Shown: one piece after another, positions 1 to 12,300 of the stretch
How positions within the stretch are numbered: position 1 is the stretch's first letter
Layout: each line of letters starts with the position of its first letter
Source: Elymus sibiricus
Lineage: Eukaryota; Streptophyta; Magnoliopsida; Poales; Poaceae
Direction: 5' to 3'
NCBI GenBank assembly: GCA_039707655.1
Contig: CM077664.1
Coordinates: 29,810,781-29,874,780, forward strand
DNA: 64,000 nucleotides
The notes under the pieces: model-generated
The model's input: only the letters and a program-made list of their open reading frames with translations
What the model was told of the DNA's origin: nothing
Databases searched by the model: none
Made by a program: the position numbers and the translations under genes

Positions 1-614
1 CGAGATGGGCGCGGGCGATCGACGGCGGTGAGGACGGGGACGGGACAGGACGGACCGCCAAACCTAGACAAATCTTGAGGAAAATGGAGCTTGGACAAGG
101 AGCTTCGAGAGGAGAAAGCTTAAGTGTGGCTCGGGCATTTCATCGAACACCTCATGTGCATAGGAGGTGAGCTAGAGCACCACAAAAGCTCTCCCACGGC
201 CGGGCAAAAAAACAGAGCAATGCATTGCTCTGCTCGCGGGTGGGGGCTATATATAGGCCAACCATTGGTCCCGGTTCCAGCCACAAACCGGGACCAATGG
301 TTGTGGGCCAGGAGCGAGGCGCATTGGTCCCGGTTCGTGGCTGGAACCGGGACCAAAGGGGTCACCTTTAGTCCCGGTTCCAGCCACAAACCGGGACCAA
401 TGGTTGTGGGCCAGGAGCGAGGCGCATTGGTTCCGGTTCGTGTCTGGAACCGGGACAAAAGGGGTCAGACGAACCGGGACCAATGGCCCACGAGGCCCGG
501 CCGGCGCCCTGGCCTCACGAACCGGGACCGATGCCCCCATGGGTCCCGGTTCGTGAGTGAACCGGGACTAATGGGCTTCTCAGGGGTGGACCGATGCCCT
601 GTTTTGTACTAGTG
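1..614. mobile_element. CACTA transposon, terminal part (continues left of window)
   Basis: The right terminus is the inverted form of CACTAGTACAAAACAGGG, ending at 614, followed by GAG (615-617) as the probable 3-bp target duplication. From about 260 to 580 the sequence is a dense series of direct and inverted copies of a motif around GGTCCCGGTTCGTG and AACCGGGACCAA, the expected subterminal transposase-binding array of CACTA elements. Positions 1-240 are GC-rich without a recognisable domain. Open frames across this array are artefacts of the repeats. The element truncates the NLR pseudogene at 615. Confidence 0.85.
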
Positions 615-2934
615 GAGTAACCCTCTGCACTCCACCGACGTGACAATCGTCCCCGTCCAATCCTGTAGTCTTCAGGAAAGATGAGCAAATACAGGAAACA
701 AGACTTGAGATGATAAGGTAAGCCATCATAGCTTCTCATAAGGATAGTTCTTATGGTCCCAAGCTCTGGATTCATCTCCAACTCGGCCCTGATATGCTCA
801 TTCAATTTCCTCCATTCTACCACAGTTTTTGGTTGGTTTGCCAAAAAGCCCGCAATGGTGACTATTGCAAGCGGAAGTCCCTTGCATTTTTTTAGGAGCA
901 GGTTTGCTTGTTCAACCAACTCGGGATACTGCTCATACAAATTCGTAGTCCTGTCAAATACCTGAAATTGATATAAGTAATGATTATAAGTATTTGTATC
1001 AATTATAATCAATAATATGCATTATATCCCAACCACAACAACAACAACAAAGCATTTCAGTCCCAAACAAGTTGGGGTAGGCTAGAGTTCCACACGTTGT
1101 TAAAATAAATGAGATATATATATGCATTTATAAAATTCAAACAAATGCAGTACAAGACCATACACTATCTGTACCTTCTCAATGAAGAGGTCCCGTGCGT
1201 CGTTCGGTCCCAGACTTTTGAGCTTATGTATTTTCTCATGTTCAGAATTCTTCGAACAATGCTTAGCAATATCCTTTATCCTTGTGGTAACTATGATCCG
1301 GCTTGATGTTTCAGTTGCAGGAAAATATGGTATTGTGGCGTCCCATTCTGTGGTGGATAATAGATCATCGAGAACAATCAAGTATTTCTTCACTTCTAAT
1401 TGTTTGACCAAATCTTCCACGTCCTTGCATTGCAACTACGTAGCTAAGTTTTTGAGGAGCTCTTGAGGATTGAAAGGACGCATAATTGTGACACAAGCAC
1501 GCTTCTCAAAGTTGCCAGTGAGTTCTTGGCTTTGGTAGACATCTCGGATTATTGTGTTTTTTCCAATACCACCCATTCCCCATAAGCAGATCACGTCACG
1601 TTGCCGGCTATCTTCATTTGCAATTAGCTTGAGAATATCTGATTTTTCATTATCTCGCCTGATGAGCTGAGATTTCTTAAAAGCTGCTAGCATCGTCCCC
1701 GTGCGATTGAGCATCTTCCCACTGGCACAGTTGTCACTACTGGCAGTGTCCACATTTGAGCTACACCCCGCCTCCGTTAAATCTGTTCCATCTTGTGAAC
1801 CCTACACACAAGCAAGCTATTATTAGGTGTAGATTTCTTATATTTCCTAGGACGATAGCTGGTCGCGTGTTAAACCTTGAAAGTGTTCTCCAGCTATAAG
1901 CAAACTCTTTACAACTATACAATTTTCTCTAAAATGCACCTCAGATCGTAATTCAAGGGATCGTATTGGTCTGGAAGTCCTAATTCCATCATTTAGATAG
2001 TAAAGGATACATAATTGTAATTAGAAATTTTGCTACTATATTTGTGTGATGAAAAGTATGGTTAGCCTGATCCTTGCTTCTATATTTGTGTGAGGAAAAG
2101 TATGGTTCATATCTCGCTGTAAATTTATCTTTATTTTTATTTTGGCCTAGTTGTACTTTTTTGTATAATTCTAAACTCAATTGCCTTTTTTTGCTCTGAT
2201 TCCATTATTCTCTATTTCGAGTGGGTAATTATGTCGGCGGAGATTTCAGAAAATGCTTGTTGACTATGATGTCGACACACCCTATAAAAAATAGAAGCAA
2301 ATTGCAAGAAAAATACAATAAGCACATAACTGAATATAGACTAATATATTCCTAAAATTTTCAGGACCATAGATTTCTGAAAAAGCTATGGCCCCACATG
2401 ACAAGAAAATTCATATCTATCAACATACATGTGACACATAAGAGAAAACAAATGCGGAGAACTACGAAATGATAATAGATATAAAACTAGCTAGCCCAAG
2501 GTGTCTGCGTGGATACATTTGGTACATTGAAGGGATTAGTAGCTGTGTTGTTTGTGCTACTTTTGGAATCCTCGTATGCGGTATAAATTACCAATCCAAG
2601 CACAGCCAAAGAACAACTCATCATACATGGCTCAGCAATCAAGAATGGATATACCTTGTACGTGTGTCTCTTTGTAAAACAAGAAAAAAACAAATCAACA
2701 AACATTGCAGCTAAACATGAGTCCAAAAACATTTTGTTGAACTTCTGTATTCACCGAGCTAACGCCTCCACAACAAAACCATACTTGAATAGGAAAAGAA
2801 TACAAGGATGGAGAAATATATTTCATGAAAAGTATACTCAACAAAAAGAGGTTAAATTTAACAAGCAAATATTTACCAAGATGCACATTCCTAATATTAG
2901 AGTTGTACATATATTTTGTCCAGACGCGTCCGCT

Positions 2935-4270
2935 GATAAATAGGAGCGTCCGTTTGAGGTTTGCCCTTGGAGATGCCCTTGTATGTTATTAGTGCAAGAA
3001 ACCAGGGCATATTTTCACTAAGTGTCCTGATCTCAGCCGTAACTACAGTTACAGATGTTGCAGTTGCAGAGGTTGAGAAGTTTGCTGATGCCAAGAACAC
3101 TGCAATTATCTCTGATCCTGAAGGGAGTGCAACGTGTGGTCAAATTGAAAAGGATTTGAAGGAATTGGTGGATGACAAATGGGATTGGCAAGTTAGACAT
3201 CTTGCTTCTCAATCATGACTTTGCAGTTGTGTCTCCATCCAAAGAGTCTGGAAGTGTGCTCTGAACTGTTAAGGTGCTCCCTTTGTTCAAAGTCAATGGC
3301 AAAATTGTGGACTCAAACATGAATGCGACAGCTTGTCTCAAAACCAGCACGCGATGAGCCGTTTATGTGAGGATATGGCAAGGCTCTGGGACATGTCTTG
3401 GTGGTTGATGAAACTAACGCTCATTCGGAAAGGGCCAATCCGATTGAAAAATTGCATGCAAATATTTGAACAAAGTGCGAGGACACCTTGAGATGTTTGT
3501 TAACAGCACTGGCTACAGAATATAAGTCGAACCAGAACAGGGAAGAGGGGTGATACTGGAGGAGGAGATGGTCCAAGTCCAGGCGCACAGCTGCAGATGA
3601 TGAATATGAGGATCTCTCTGAGCAGAGCTCTCCAAGGGCTGGTAGTGTTGGTCAGCAGCATCAAGATAAACAGAAACAATCACATGGGATAGCTAGAGGT
3701 GGCAAGTCAGATGAAGTACAGGATGAGAGTGAGCCGTCTGACAATGCTGATGATAGTCTGAAGAATACGTCAGCTGAGGAGGAGACTGAGGTCATTTCTC
3801 TGGTTGTCCTCTGCGCTTGTGCACTGGTCACTATTCCATACGACTCTTTCGCAATCACCATGGGGAAATCAATCACAGCTTGGAAGGTGGACAAACCACA
3901 TGTAACAAAGCTGTCGGGAGAGGAAAATGACCCTGGTGAGGGAGAGGCATAGATCAGAAAACTGCGGAGGGGCACGATTCCAGGAAACCTGGTCGCCAAC
4001 ATCCAAATTGGTGGTGTGCTCTGTCTGCTGTGCTGACCGCGCATGAAGGTGTGAAAGGGACGTTTAGGGAGGAGCCCTCTTCTAAGGACCAAGCTGAAAC
4101 AGAGCAGATGTAGAACAAGATCGACGGCACAATCATCACGGAACAACAGGTTGCAACAAAAGAGGAGGAAGAGGGGAGGACGGCACAAGAGGAGGCGGCT
4201 GCTGCGAAGCAAAAGGCGGCGGCAGCTCCGGGGACTATTAGGATGTTGACGTGCGCAAAGCCTGGCATCT
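2935..4270 (+). pseudogene. Degenerate DUF4283/zinc-knuckle retroelement fragment inside NLR intron 1
   Basis: On the plus strand near 2985-3030 the frame reads CKKPGHIFTKCPDL, a CCHC zinc-knuckle-like sequence with a stop where the first cysteine pair is spaced. Further on, broken frames resemble DUF4283-type gag-like proteins (HDFAVVSPSKESLEV around 3210; SEGPIRLK-like words around 3430). They end in an acidic, Ser-rich stretch (3590-3800). Several stops and frame changes separate these pieces. It sits antisense in the intron between the two NB-ARC exons, most likely an old insertion. I could not place its ends or find a TSD. The family is tentative; it could be a LINE-type ORF1 or an unclassified retroelement. 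Confidence 0.45.
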
Positions 4271-5214
4271 AATACAGGTTGGATGTCGACGGCGGCAGCT
4301 CGGGTTGACTATGGTCCTGCTGATACAGGTTGCCAAGACATGCCACATTTCTTTTGTTAAAGTTGCAGATTCCAATTGTTACGCAAGGATATAAAATCAG
4401 ATTTGGAACTAAATTGTGTGGGATGGTTATAATCCCATAACTTTCCTAACAACTCTGCGCAAACCAGCCAAGAAGATTAACCAGAAAAATAATTAAAGGA
4501 GCATTAGTTAAGACTCTTTAAGAATTTTAAATATTACCTTCTTCTAGAAAACATGAAGAGTCTGGTCAGCAAACAATTGCTTATGCTCTGGTGCTCCATT
4601 CTCTGCTCTTATGCATAAGCTTGCAACTCCAATTTGCTGTGTGGAAACTAAGATCAGACTTCCTTTCTTATTGTCTGGGAAGCATATTTTAATCCGATCC
4701 CACTCTTCAATGGTGTGTACATCATTTAGCACAATCAAGTAACTCCTTTCTTTTAGAATTTTCTTGAACTCATGAGCAAAGTAAATTTTCTTCATCATTC
4801 CCATGATCTTCAGAACTTGGGTCCCAAGAGCTGCTTTTTCTTCTTTACTCCCCTCTTGAAGAAAATTAATGTAGAACTGCTCAACTACACTTTTCAAGAA
4901 TTCGGTTGAATTGAAAGGTCGCATCAACCCAGTGACCCAGGCTCGGCACTCGAACTTCTTGTGTATCTCTGGATCTTCATAGGCCCTTTTGATGATTGAC
5001 GTCTCTCCAAGATCACCAATACCTTTCCCCCACACAGAGATCACTCTAAGGTCAATGTCCATCTTGTTGATCATTCCAATGAGATCAAATTTTGCTCTAT
5101 CCCGCTGCTGCCTTGCTTCGTTGGTTCCAGACATAGTTGTACCAGCAACTGCAGGTTGTCCATCGGTGGTTGCAGTCTTAGAGCTAGAGCCCTTGATGAG
5201 GTGGTAGCGCATGT

Positions 5215-5426
5215 CAAGGTTTTGATTTTCGGTTTGTGAAATTTTTCGCCCCAGGCCGAGATGGCCGAATTTCGGCCATTTTCAAAAATTTCGGCCGAAA
5301 TTTGACCAAAATTTGGCTGAAATTTGACCAAAATCTATTTTTTCGCCGAAAGGTATTTTTCGCCCCAGGCCGAGATTGCCGAAATTCGGCCGAAATCCGT
5401 TTTTTCGGCCGAAATTCAAAACACAG
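5215..5426. mobile_element. hAT-type MITE inserted in NLR exon 1
   Basis: A 212-bp element bounded by the 8-bp duplication GCGCATGT (5207-5214 and 5427-5434). The ends form imperfect inverted repeats: CAAGGTTTTGATTTTCGG at the left, and CTGTGTTTTGAATTTCGG when the right end is read inward. The interior is made of repeated GGCCGAAATT-type words with no coding potential. An 8-bp duplication and CA-starting ends fit the hAT superfamily. Removing it and one duplication joins NLR codons across the N-domain/NB-ARC linker in frame. Confidence 0.85.
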
Positions 5427-5813
5427 GCGCATGTTCCTCTGGCTAACATCCTCGACATTGGTTCTGAGCTCCTTTATCTGCTTGGCCACGCGGCGTCGAT
5501 CCAGCAGTGTGCGACGGATACGTCACCAGGACTGCTTCTCAAGGCGAACAGCAAATTCTTGGAGGGTGTCCTCGACATCATAGGCCACATCGCGGACTTG
5601 CTTCACCCACACCTTGACAACCCTGTCGTCATCGTATCTCTCGTCGTGGGCGGTCATGAGGAAAGCCTGCATCATCTCGAGCTCGTTGGTGATGAAGACC
5701 TGGTCACGCCGGACTCCAAGCTGCAGAGCCACCTCCTCCGCCAGAGCGGATTTGGCATATCCAAGCGCTCCATCCAGCACGGACTTTCCAATGCTGAGCG
5801 CCGTGGCCTCCAT

Positions 5814-7616
5814 TAGCACGGGCAGGGGCAGGTACAGGCAGTACTGTGTTAAGTGTTAATGCTGGGTGTTAGTGTTGGAGCTTGAGCAAATATTAGCGCC
5901 AAGGAACAGAGAGAATAGAGGTGAAGGAAGCAAACCTTTGCGGCGGTAGCAACCTGGACGGCTATCAGGCCACCCCCAATTTGGAAGAATAGCGCTCTCC
6001 AAAGCGACTATACAATCTGCAGTGAAAAAAAAGCAAGAGCTATCTAATTAGCAAAGGGAATGCCACAAGTAGGATTGATGATTCCGTGCCTAGAGCGCAA
6101 AAGAAAGACAAGAATTACCAGCAGCGAAGAAGAATGGATGTCTCTGGCTGCATCATGCTCCGACCTACCAGAAGCTCACTGAAGAAGAGAAATGGACTGA
6201 GATTCTTTGCTTCAGGTTGTTGCTATTGATTCCAGCTCCATCCTCAGAAGCAAAGGTAAATGGAGAGCAGGTGCAAAAGAAGCTTCTTTGCTTCTCTCTG
6301 AAGCATAAGTATCCAAGCATGGCGCCTTTACACTTTAGTTTCTTTTCTTTTGGTAAAGATGGATTCCATTCTTCCTGTCTGATTTACATGAGATGATTCT
6401 TGGAGTAGGCTTGCTGTACTGGATAAAGGCTAAAGCACGAGTTCCATTGAAACCTCTTGCTCTCACAAACAAAGTTTGATTCTTGGACTTCGCATGTTGT
6501 TCTAATTCTTGACACATACAAATATGCAACATTACCCTTTGGGGCACTCAAATGCATGGGTGCAGCTCTAATTAGGCAGAGCTGGAAGCAACGAGATAAA
6601 CAATACTGCCAATAAGCAGTACTAGTACTCTAGTAGTAGTAATAAAGTACTGTATAAATGCTTGACACTATCATCTAGGCACCAGCTTAATTTAAACAGT
6701 TGATCTTACACTTGAGGTATGCAGACATCCAACCTCAAATAGCTGCAGAACTATATGGGTGGTGAGGAGAGATTGCACTGCTCAGAATTTAACATGGCAG
6801 CAGACATAAATGGTAGGTTCTCCAGCAAGTTGCCTCGAACAAGCCGATAAATTAGTCGAGCCAGCTATGAATGGCAAAACAAAAAGGAAACATAAGTAAG
6901 AAGCATGTTTGATTGCGCCAGACATATGAGTACTGTTTTTCCCTGCGCGAACAGGCCACAGTCAAGCTTAAATCTTCCCATGCATTAGCTTTATGAGGAT
7001 AATAACAGTTTGACGGTAACTAATGCTGAATTGTCGTGAGTAAATTGGTCGAACAAGCAACTTCAGGACTAAATGCATACATTATAAAGATGCACATCTC
7101 TCAGTTTCCTGAATAAAAGAGTGAGGTGTTGAGGACCTTCAGGTTCAATCGAAACCTGCAACAAAAGACAGAATAAAGATGGAAGAGTATATAACATGAA
7201 GCAACATGTATGCATTGAGATAAATAAATAACGTGTTGATGTACAGGGAATTGTAGTGCACACTCACCATCTGAGGGCGAAAATTCAGATACAGAATAGA
7301 CTGATTTCTAGTACAAGGTAAGCACTCGGCCAACGGAGACGGCCGAAATACAGTGCGGGGTTTTCACAGTACCAAGTATCCAAGAACACTTGACAAAGTG
7401 GACCAGTTCAAGGAGCTCCCGAGCATGGGCGTCTATCTTGAGGACCGAGTCCTGACCCAATTCTCATGAACTCAAGGAAAAGAGCTCAAGTTTATTACAA
7501 CTGTGGAGGACATTGGGGACTTCTGCATCTTTGAATGCAAGGCTTAATGTTGTGAGCCATCTAAAAGCGACAGGACAAACATGCAAGACTGACATAATCC
7601 ATTGTCCTAAGAAGAA
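5814..7616. other. Upstream region of the NLR pseudogene; no gene assigned
   Basis: About 1.8 kb, moderately AT-rich. It probably includes the former promoter and 5' UTR of the NLR pseudogene, which starts at 5813 and reads left. Short frames here show no domain I recognise. Around 7411-7550 on the plus strand two short open stretches (MGVYLEDRVLTQFS and FITTVEDIGDFCIF) could be exon relics, but nothing confirms this. No repeat termini were found. Confidence 0.5.
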
Positions 7617-7726
7617 CTAATTGGGCTTCACTCCGGCCAACAACATTTGTGCATACCGCAATTCAGTTCTGTCGTTCTTCACGGCGGCGTCCCCGACGGC
7701 ATGACCAATCGAGGACAAGTAAGGGT
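7617..7726 (-). pseudogene. Last exon (3' part) of an unrecognised gene split by copia element A
   Basis: Minus-strand frame ending at TAG 7617-7619, encoding the C-terminus LSSIGHAVGDAAVKNDRTEL followed by RYAQMLLAGVKPN. The copia insertion at 7727 with its AGGGT duplication interrupts the exon. The frame is restored exactly when 7726 is joined to 14100, giving LKLGVYLTDPYL ahead of this segment. I do not recognise the protein. The open frame across a precise insertion junction, plus a good splice acceptor at the other end, argue for a real exon. Confidence 0.5.
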
Positions 7727-8083
7727 TGTTAGGATGATCTCCACCCGTTGGAGCCCAACGGCTCAACGGGCCCCTTGGCCTGCGCCCTGATCGGGGGCGC
7801 CCAACCCTCTTCTGGTTGGTGGGCCCCTGTCGCCAGCGCTATAAAGAGGGGTGGGGAGCCGGACGCACAGATCACGAGGTTGACCGTGCGCTACACACCC
7901 CACCGACTCCCCAATCCGATCTAGGGTTCGCGCTAGGCCGACGGGAAGCTCCGCCTCCACCACTGCCCACTTGCCCTCACCACCGTCGCCATCAACCATG
8001 GCCACTCCGTCGGGCTCATCAAGCCAAGGAGAAGGTAAAGCCATCATTAATCCCTAAGCCTACCCGATCCAAAGGTCCTATCA
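7727..8083 (+). repeat. 5' LTR of copia A
   Basis: 357 bp, from TGTTAGGATGATC to CCTATCA, bounded by TG and CA. It contains a TATA-like GCTATAAAGAGG near 7838 that should set transcription start in U3/R. It matches the 3' LTR except for a handful of substitutions and two 1-bp indels in C runs. Confidence 0.93.
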
Positions 8084-8100
8084 ATGGTATCAGCCAGAGT
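8084..8100 (+). other. Primer-binding site of copia A
   Basis: ATGGTATCAGCCAGAG follows the LTR end. It resembles the initiator-Met tRNA complement TGGTATCAGAGC used by plant copia elements, with small changes. Confidence 0.75.
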
Positions 8101-9350
8101 TGGTTTAGGATTTTCGGTTGAAATCAAAGATTTTTCCTCTCCCGAAGAACCCTAATCTAAAGGGCAAAGAAAGTACCTCACCTGCAAAGTGCGCCGCCGC
8201 AAGGCCGCGCCGTTCCTCTCGATCCGGATGGGCATCGGCAAGCCGAGCCGTTCGGAAGAAGAACATACCCCACAAGGGGCAAAGGGCACCGCGGCCAAAC
8301 CATTCGACGGCGGCGCGCTCACCGCAAGGGAACGCGCGACCGGCGAAAGGGGAGGCAACGGCGCCACCATCGAGAACTCCACCGCGGGCACAGATGGGAG
8401 CTGGGGCTCGCGCCTCGTCCTCTCTGCCACAGAAGGTGGAGAAAAGGAGGGAGACAGGGAGGGGGAAGGTGAAAGAGACGGCGGCCGGACGCGGTGCGGT
8501 GGCCGCTCGACGCCGTCGCCGGCGGCCGGCGAGGTCCGGACCCGCGGCTGCGCTGCTGCGAACGGAAACGCAGGGGCAGAGGAGAAACAGAATGATGGCT
8601 AGGGTTTCGATCGGGGCGACCGGGCGCTGGTTTTGATCCGGCGAAAACGGCGCTGGACCGTTCGATCGCGTTCGACGGTTGCGATGAAAACCCTAAGCCG
8701 CAGCGGGCCTTTGGGCCAAAGAAGAGGAGGTGCGCGCTGAGCTGTGGCCGGCTAGCGCGGCGCGGCAAGAAGAGTAGGCCGTGGGCCGGTTTTTCCTCCG
8801 CTGCGTGCCTCGCGTGCTGGGCCGAGTCCAGCAGCTGCGCAGACTGGGCCGAGGCCAGCAGCCGCGCGCGCTGGGCCGAGGCAGGGTCAGCTGCTGTTGT
8901 TTTTTTTTATTTGTTTTTCTGTCCAGTGTTTTGGGAAAATTTCACACAGTTTATTTTCTATTCAAATTAATCCAACGAAAATTTGTCTAGAAAATAGGAA
9001 AGTGAAAAAGATACTTCTGAAAAGTATAAAGTTTATGAATTTTATTCATATTTTCCGCTGCAAATAGTTAAAAGTGATTGTTTAAAGGCAAAAGAACTAG
9101 AGTGACAATTAAAATTTCAAAAGCATGCTAAAGTGATTATGATTCTGTTATTTTTATGACCAACGTTGTTAATAACATGATCATGATTTGTTATTGTTAT
9201 AAAAGGTGCATTTATTTCTACTTTTGCCCAACGGTGATATAGATTTAATTGCATAAACAGTTGTATGTTTAATTTTGACCAACGTTGGATTAATGCATGC
9301 AATTGTTGTTATGATCTCACTTCATTGTGATTTCAGGAGGTTTTCACTTG
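8101..9350 (+). other. Leader region of copia A
   Basis: A 1.25-kb untranslated stretch between the primer-binding site and the first good ATG. 8160-8880 is strongly GC-rich with open frames in several phases and low-complexity composition. 8900-9350 is AT-rich. No domain is visible, and I treat the frames in the GC-rich part as composition artefacts. Confidence 0.6.
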
Positions 9351-12300
9351 ATGAGTTGCCTCAAGGATGTTCCAACCCTCAGAGGTGATAACTACACTGA
9401 ATGGAGAAAGAAAGTTGACTTGGCTTTTGTTTGTGCTGAGGTGGACTGGGTTGTGGACACCCCACAGCCGGTCAAACCACCAGAGCCAGTCAGAGGTGCA
9501 AAAGATGATGATGCTGCTTGGGCGAAAAGGCAGAGGGAACATGCTCCAGTGGAGATGTCATATACCCTCGAAAACCAAAAGTGGCTCACCGCCAATAAAA
9601 AGTGCATGGCTTTCATAAAGAACACAATTGAGAACGCTATTGTGGGCTCAATTGCAGAGTGTACTTCCGTAGGGGAGTTTCTTGAAAAGATAAAGAACCA
9701 GTTCACTGGTTCTTCAAAGATATATGCTACCCAGTTGCTAAAGCAGCTGGTGACAGAAAAGTACACAGGCGGTGGACATGGCATAAGAGAGCACATCCTC
9801 AGGATGAGCAACATGGCAACTAAGCTTAAACCCATGGATGCGGATTTGGAACTCAAGCCTGCACTCCTTGTTCACCTGGTTATGGCTTCACTGCCAAAAG
9901 AGTTTGACACCTTTGTTGTCAACTACAACATGTCGCCTGAAAAATGAGACATTGAAAAGACTATAGCCATGTGTGTGCAAGAAGAGAAAAGACTTAAAAC
10001 CTCACATGGTGGTTCTCTGAACTTATGTGAAGGATAATAAGAAAAAGAACTACAATCAGAATGGCAAAGGTTCCCCTTCAAAGCCACATGGAAAAGCTCA
10101 ATATCAGCATCAGAAAAGTCTTTCCCAGTGGACAAAGATACATGTCTCCATTGTAAGCAGACTGGGCACTACAAGAAAGACTGCCCTGTTTGGCTAAAGT
10201 CAATAATGGCAAAGAGAGGTAACAACGTTGTTTCCTTTGTAAATGAATCCTTGTATACACTGTTTTCGAAATCCACTTGGTGGATTGACTCAGGAGCAAC
10301 TGTTCATGTTGCAAATTCATTACAGGGATTCCATTCGACGCGGACTACGCAAAGAAGCGAAAGATGCATTGAAGTTGCAAATGGAGTTGAAGCAGAAGTT
10401 GAAGCTGTCGGCGACATCTCTTTGGAGTTAGCTGATGGATTCACGCTCCTGCTTAGAGATGTTTTATATGTTCCTTCATGTCACAGAAACTTAATTAGTG
10501 TTTCGTGTTTGGATAAAGATCATTATGAATGTCACTTTGGACATGGCAAGTGTGCCATATGGTTTAATAATACTCATGTGGGTGTTGCTTTCCTACACGA
10601 TGAGCTTTATTTATTATCACTACGTGAAAAAGTGCATTCTGTGTGTAATGTGAATGAGCATGTTTCCGCGTCGGATAAAGAACAAAAGAAAAGAAAGAGA
10701 ACTCATCACTCATCGAAATTATGGCACTGTCGCCTGGGCCATATTTCGAGGGGGAGAATAGAAAGACTAGTTAAAAATGAAATTCTTCCTCCATTAGAGT
10801 TCTCAGACATAGAGCAATGCATAGATTGCATTAAAGGAAAGTATGTAAAACAAATCAAAAAAGGTGCAAACCGTAGCACATGAACACTAGAAATCATTCA
10901 CACTGACATTTGTGGACCGTTTCCTGTGAAAAGTGTGGATGGCTATGACTCGTTCATAACATTCACAGATGATTACTCCCGATATGGTTATATTTATCCA
11001 ATCAAAGAAAGATCTGAAGCGTTGGATAAATTTAAGATATTCAAAGCTGAAGTTGAAAATCAGCATGATAAAAGAATAAAGATAGTAAGATCTAACCGTT
11101 GGGGGAGAGTACTACGGTCGGCACACTCCATATGGCCAAGTCCCTGGACCTTTTGCAAAGTTCTTACAGGAGACTGGCATAGTGGCCCAGTATTCAATGC
11201 CGGGCGAGCCTCAGCAAAATGGAGTAGCTGAAAGGCGTAACCGTACACTGATGGATATGGTGCGCAGCATGATGAGTTACTCCACCTTGCCATTGGGATT
11301 ATGGATGGAGGCGCTTAAAACCGCCATTCACATTCTCAATAGAGTACCAAGCAAGTCGGTGCCCAAAACACCGTACGAGTTGTGGACAGGAAGAGTGCCC
11401 TCCCTACAACACTTAAGGGTGTGGGGGAGCCCAGCTGAGGCCAAAGTGTTTAATCCAAATATTGCAAAGTTAGATCCCAAAACAGTCAGTTGCCACTTCA
11501 TTGGCTATCCTGATAGATCAAAAGGTTTTCATTTCTACTGTCCAGAGAGATACACAAAGTTTGTAGAAACAAGACATGCAGTCTTCTTAGAGGACGAAAT
11601 GATGAGGGGGAGCATGGTAGCTCGGAAAATTGATCTTGAGAGAAGAGGGTGCATGCACCTAATCCGATGATTCAGGAGCCATTTTTCTCACTACCTGTTG
11701 TACCTGCACCGACAATCCCTGAGGTTGCGGTGCAAGCACCTGTTGTAACTCCACCCATAACAACTATGGGAGAAGATCCGGAACCTGTCCGTCAGGAGCC
11801 GACTGAACCCGTCGTTGAGCATGAAAGGGAGGTGCAGCAGCCACTTTTAGAAGATGTGCCGGAAGGTGAGGCACAGAATGAGCCTAGGAGTGAGGCCCTT
11901 AGAAGGTCTACACGACCCAAAAAGTTAGCTATTTCTACTGATTATAAAGTTTATAACACAGAAATAGTTCATATGGAAGGTGATCCCACTTCATATGAAG
12001 AAGCTATGAGAAGTCCTCACTCATCAAAGTGGCTGGAGGCAATGGAAGACGAGATGAAATCGATGAGTTCCAAAGATGTTTGGGACTTAGAGAATATTCC
12101 TAAACCAGCCAAAACAGTAGGCTGTAAATGGGTCTACAAAACTAAGTATGACTCTAATGGGAATGTAGAAAAGTATAAAGCACGACTTGTGGCAAAAGGA
12201 TTTACACAAAGAGAAGGGATAGATTACAATGAGACATTTTCCCCAGTCTCATGTAAGGATTCCTTCAGAATCACAATGACATTAGTTGCACATTTTGATT

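Larger units (their letters stand above)
615..5813 (-). pseudogene. CC-NBS-LRR (NLR) immune receptor pseudogene with two NB-ARC regions, 3' end lost
   Basis: Remnant of an intracellular coiled-coil NLR. The start is the ATG at 5813-5811. Exon 1 (5813-4538) encodes an Rx-type N domain (ITNELEMMQAFL, DVAYDVEDTLQEF) and a first NB-ARC with a degenerate P-loop (GKGIGDLGETS) and kinase-2 YLIVLNDV. Exon 2 (1801-1175) encodes a second NB-ARC with P-loop GMGGIGKNT, kinase-2 YLIVLDD and RNBS-B SSRIIVTTR. Exon 3 (961-615) has GLPLAI and SCFLYLLIFPEDYRI and stops at the CACTA insertion, so no LRR is present. Splice signals are plausible: donor GT at 4537, acceptor AG before 1801, donor GT at 1174, acceptor AG before 961. 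In-frame stops are TGA at about 5523 (a Trp in relatives), TAG at 4544-4546 and TAG at 1436-1438. A MITE interrupts exon 1. Two NB-ARC regions in one gene are known in some grass NLRs, so this need not be a fusion artefact. It cannot encode a full receptor. Confidence 0.88.

Noticed and set aside
124..612. Open frames of 97-162 codons on both strands in the first 620 bp
   Set aside because: They run through the CACTA subterminal repeat array and encode reiterated repeats with no domain.
7405..7550. Plus-strand stretches MGVYLEDRVLTQFS and FITTVEDIGDFCIF as exons
   Set aside because: Too short, no splice context I trust, no family recognised. The resemblance of MGVYLED to LGVYLTD of the split gene may be chance.
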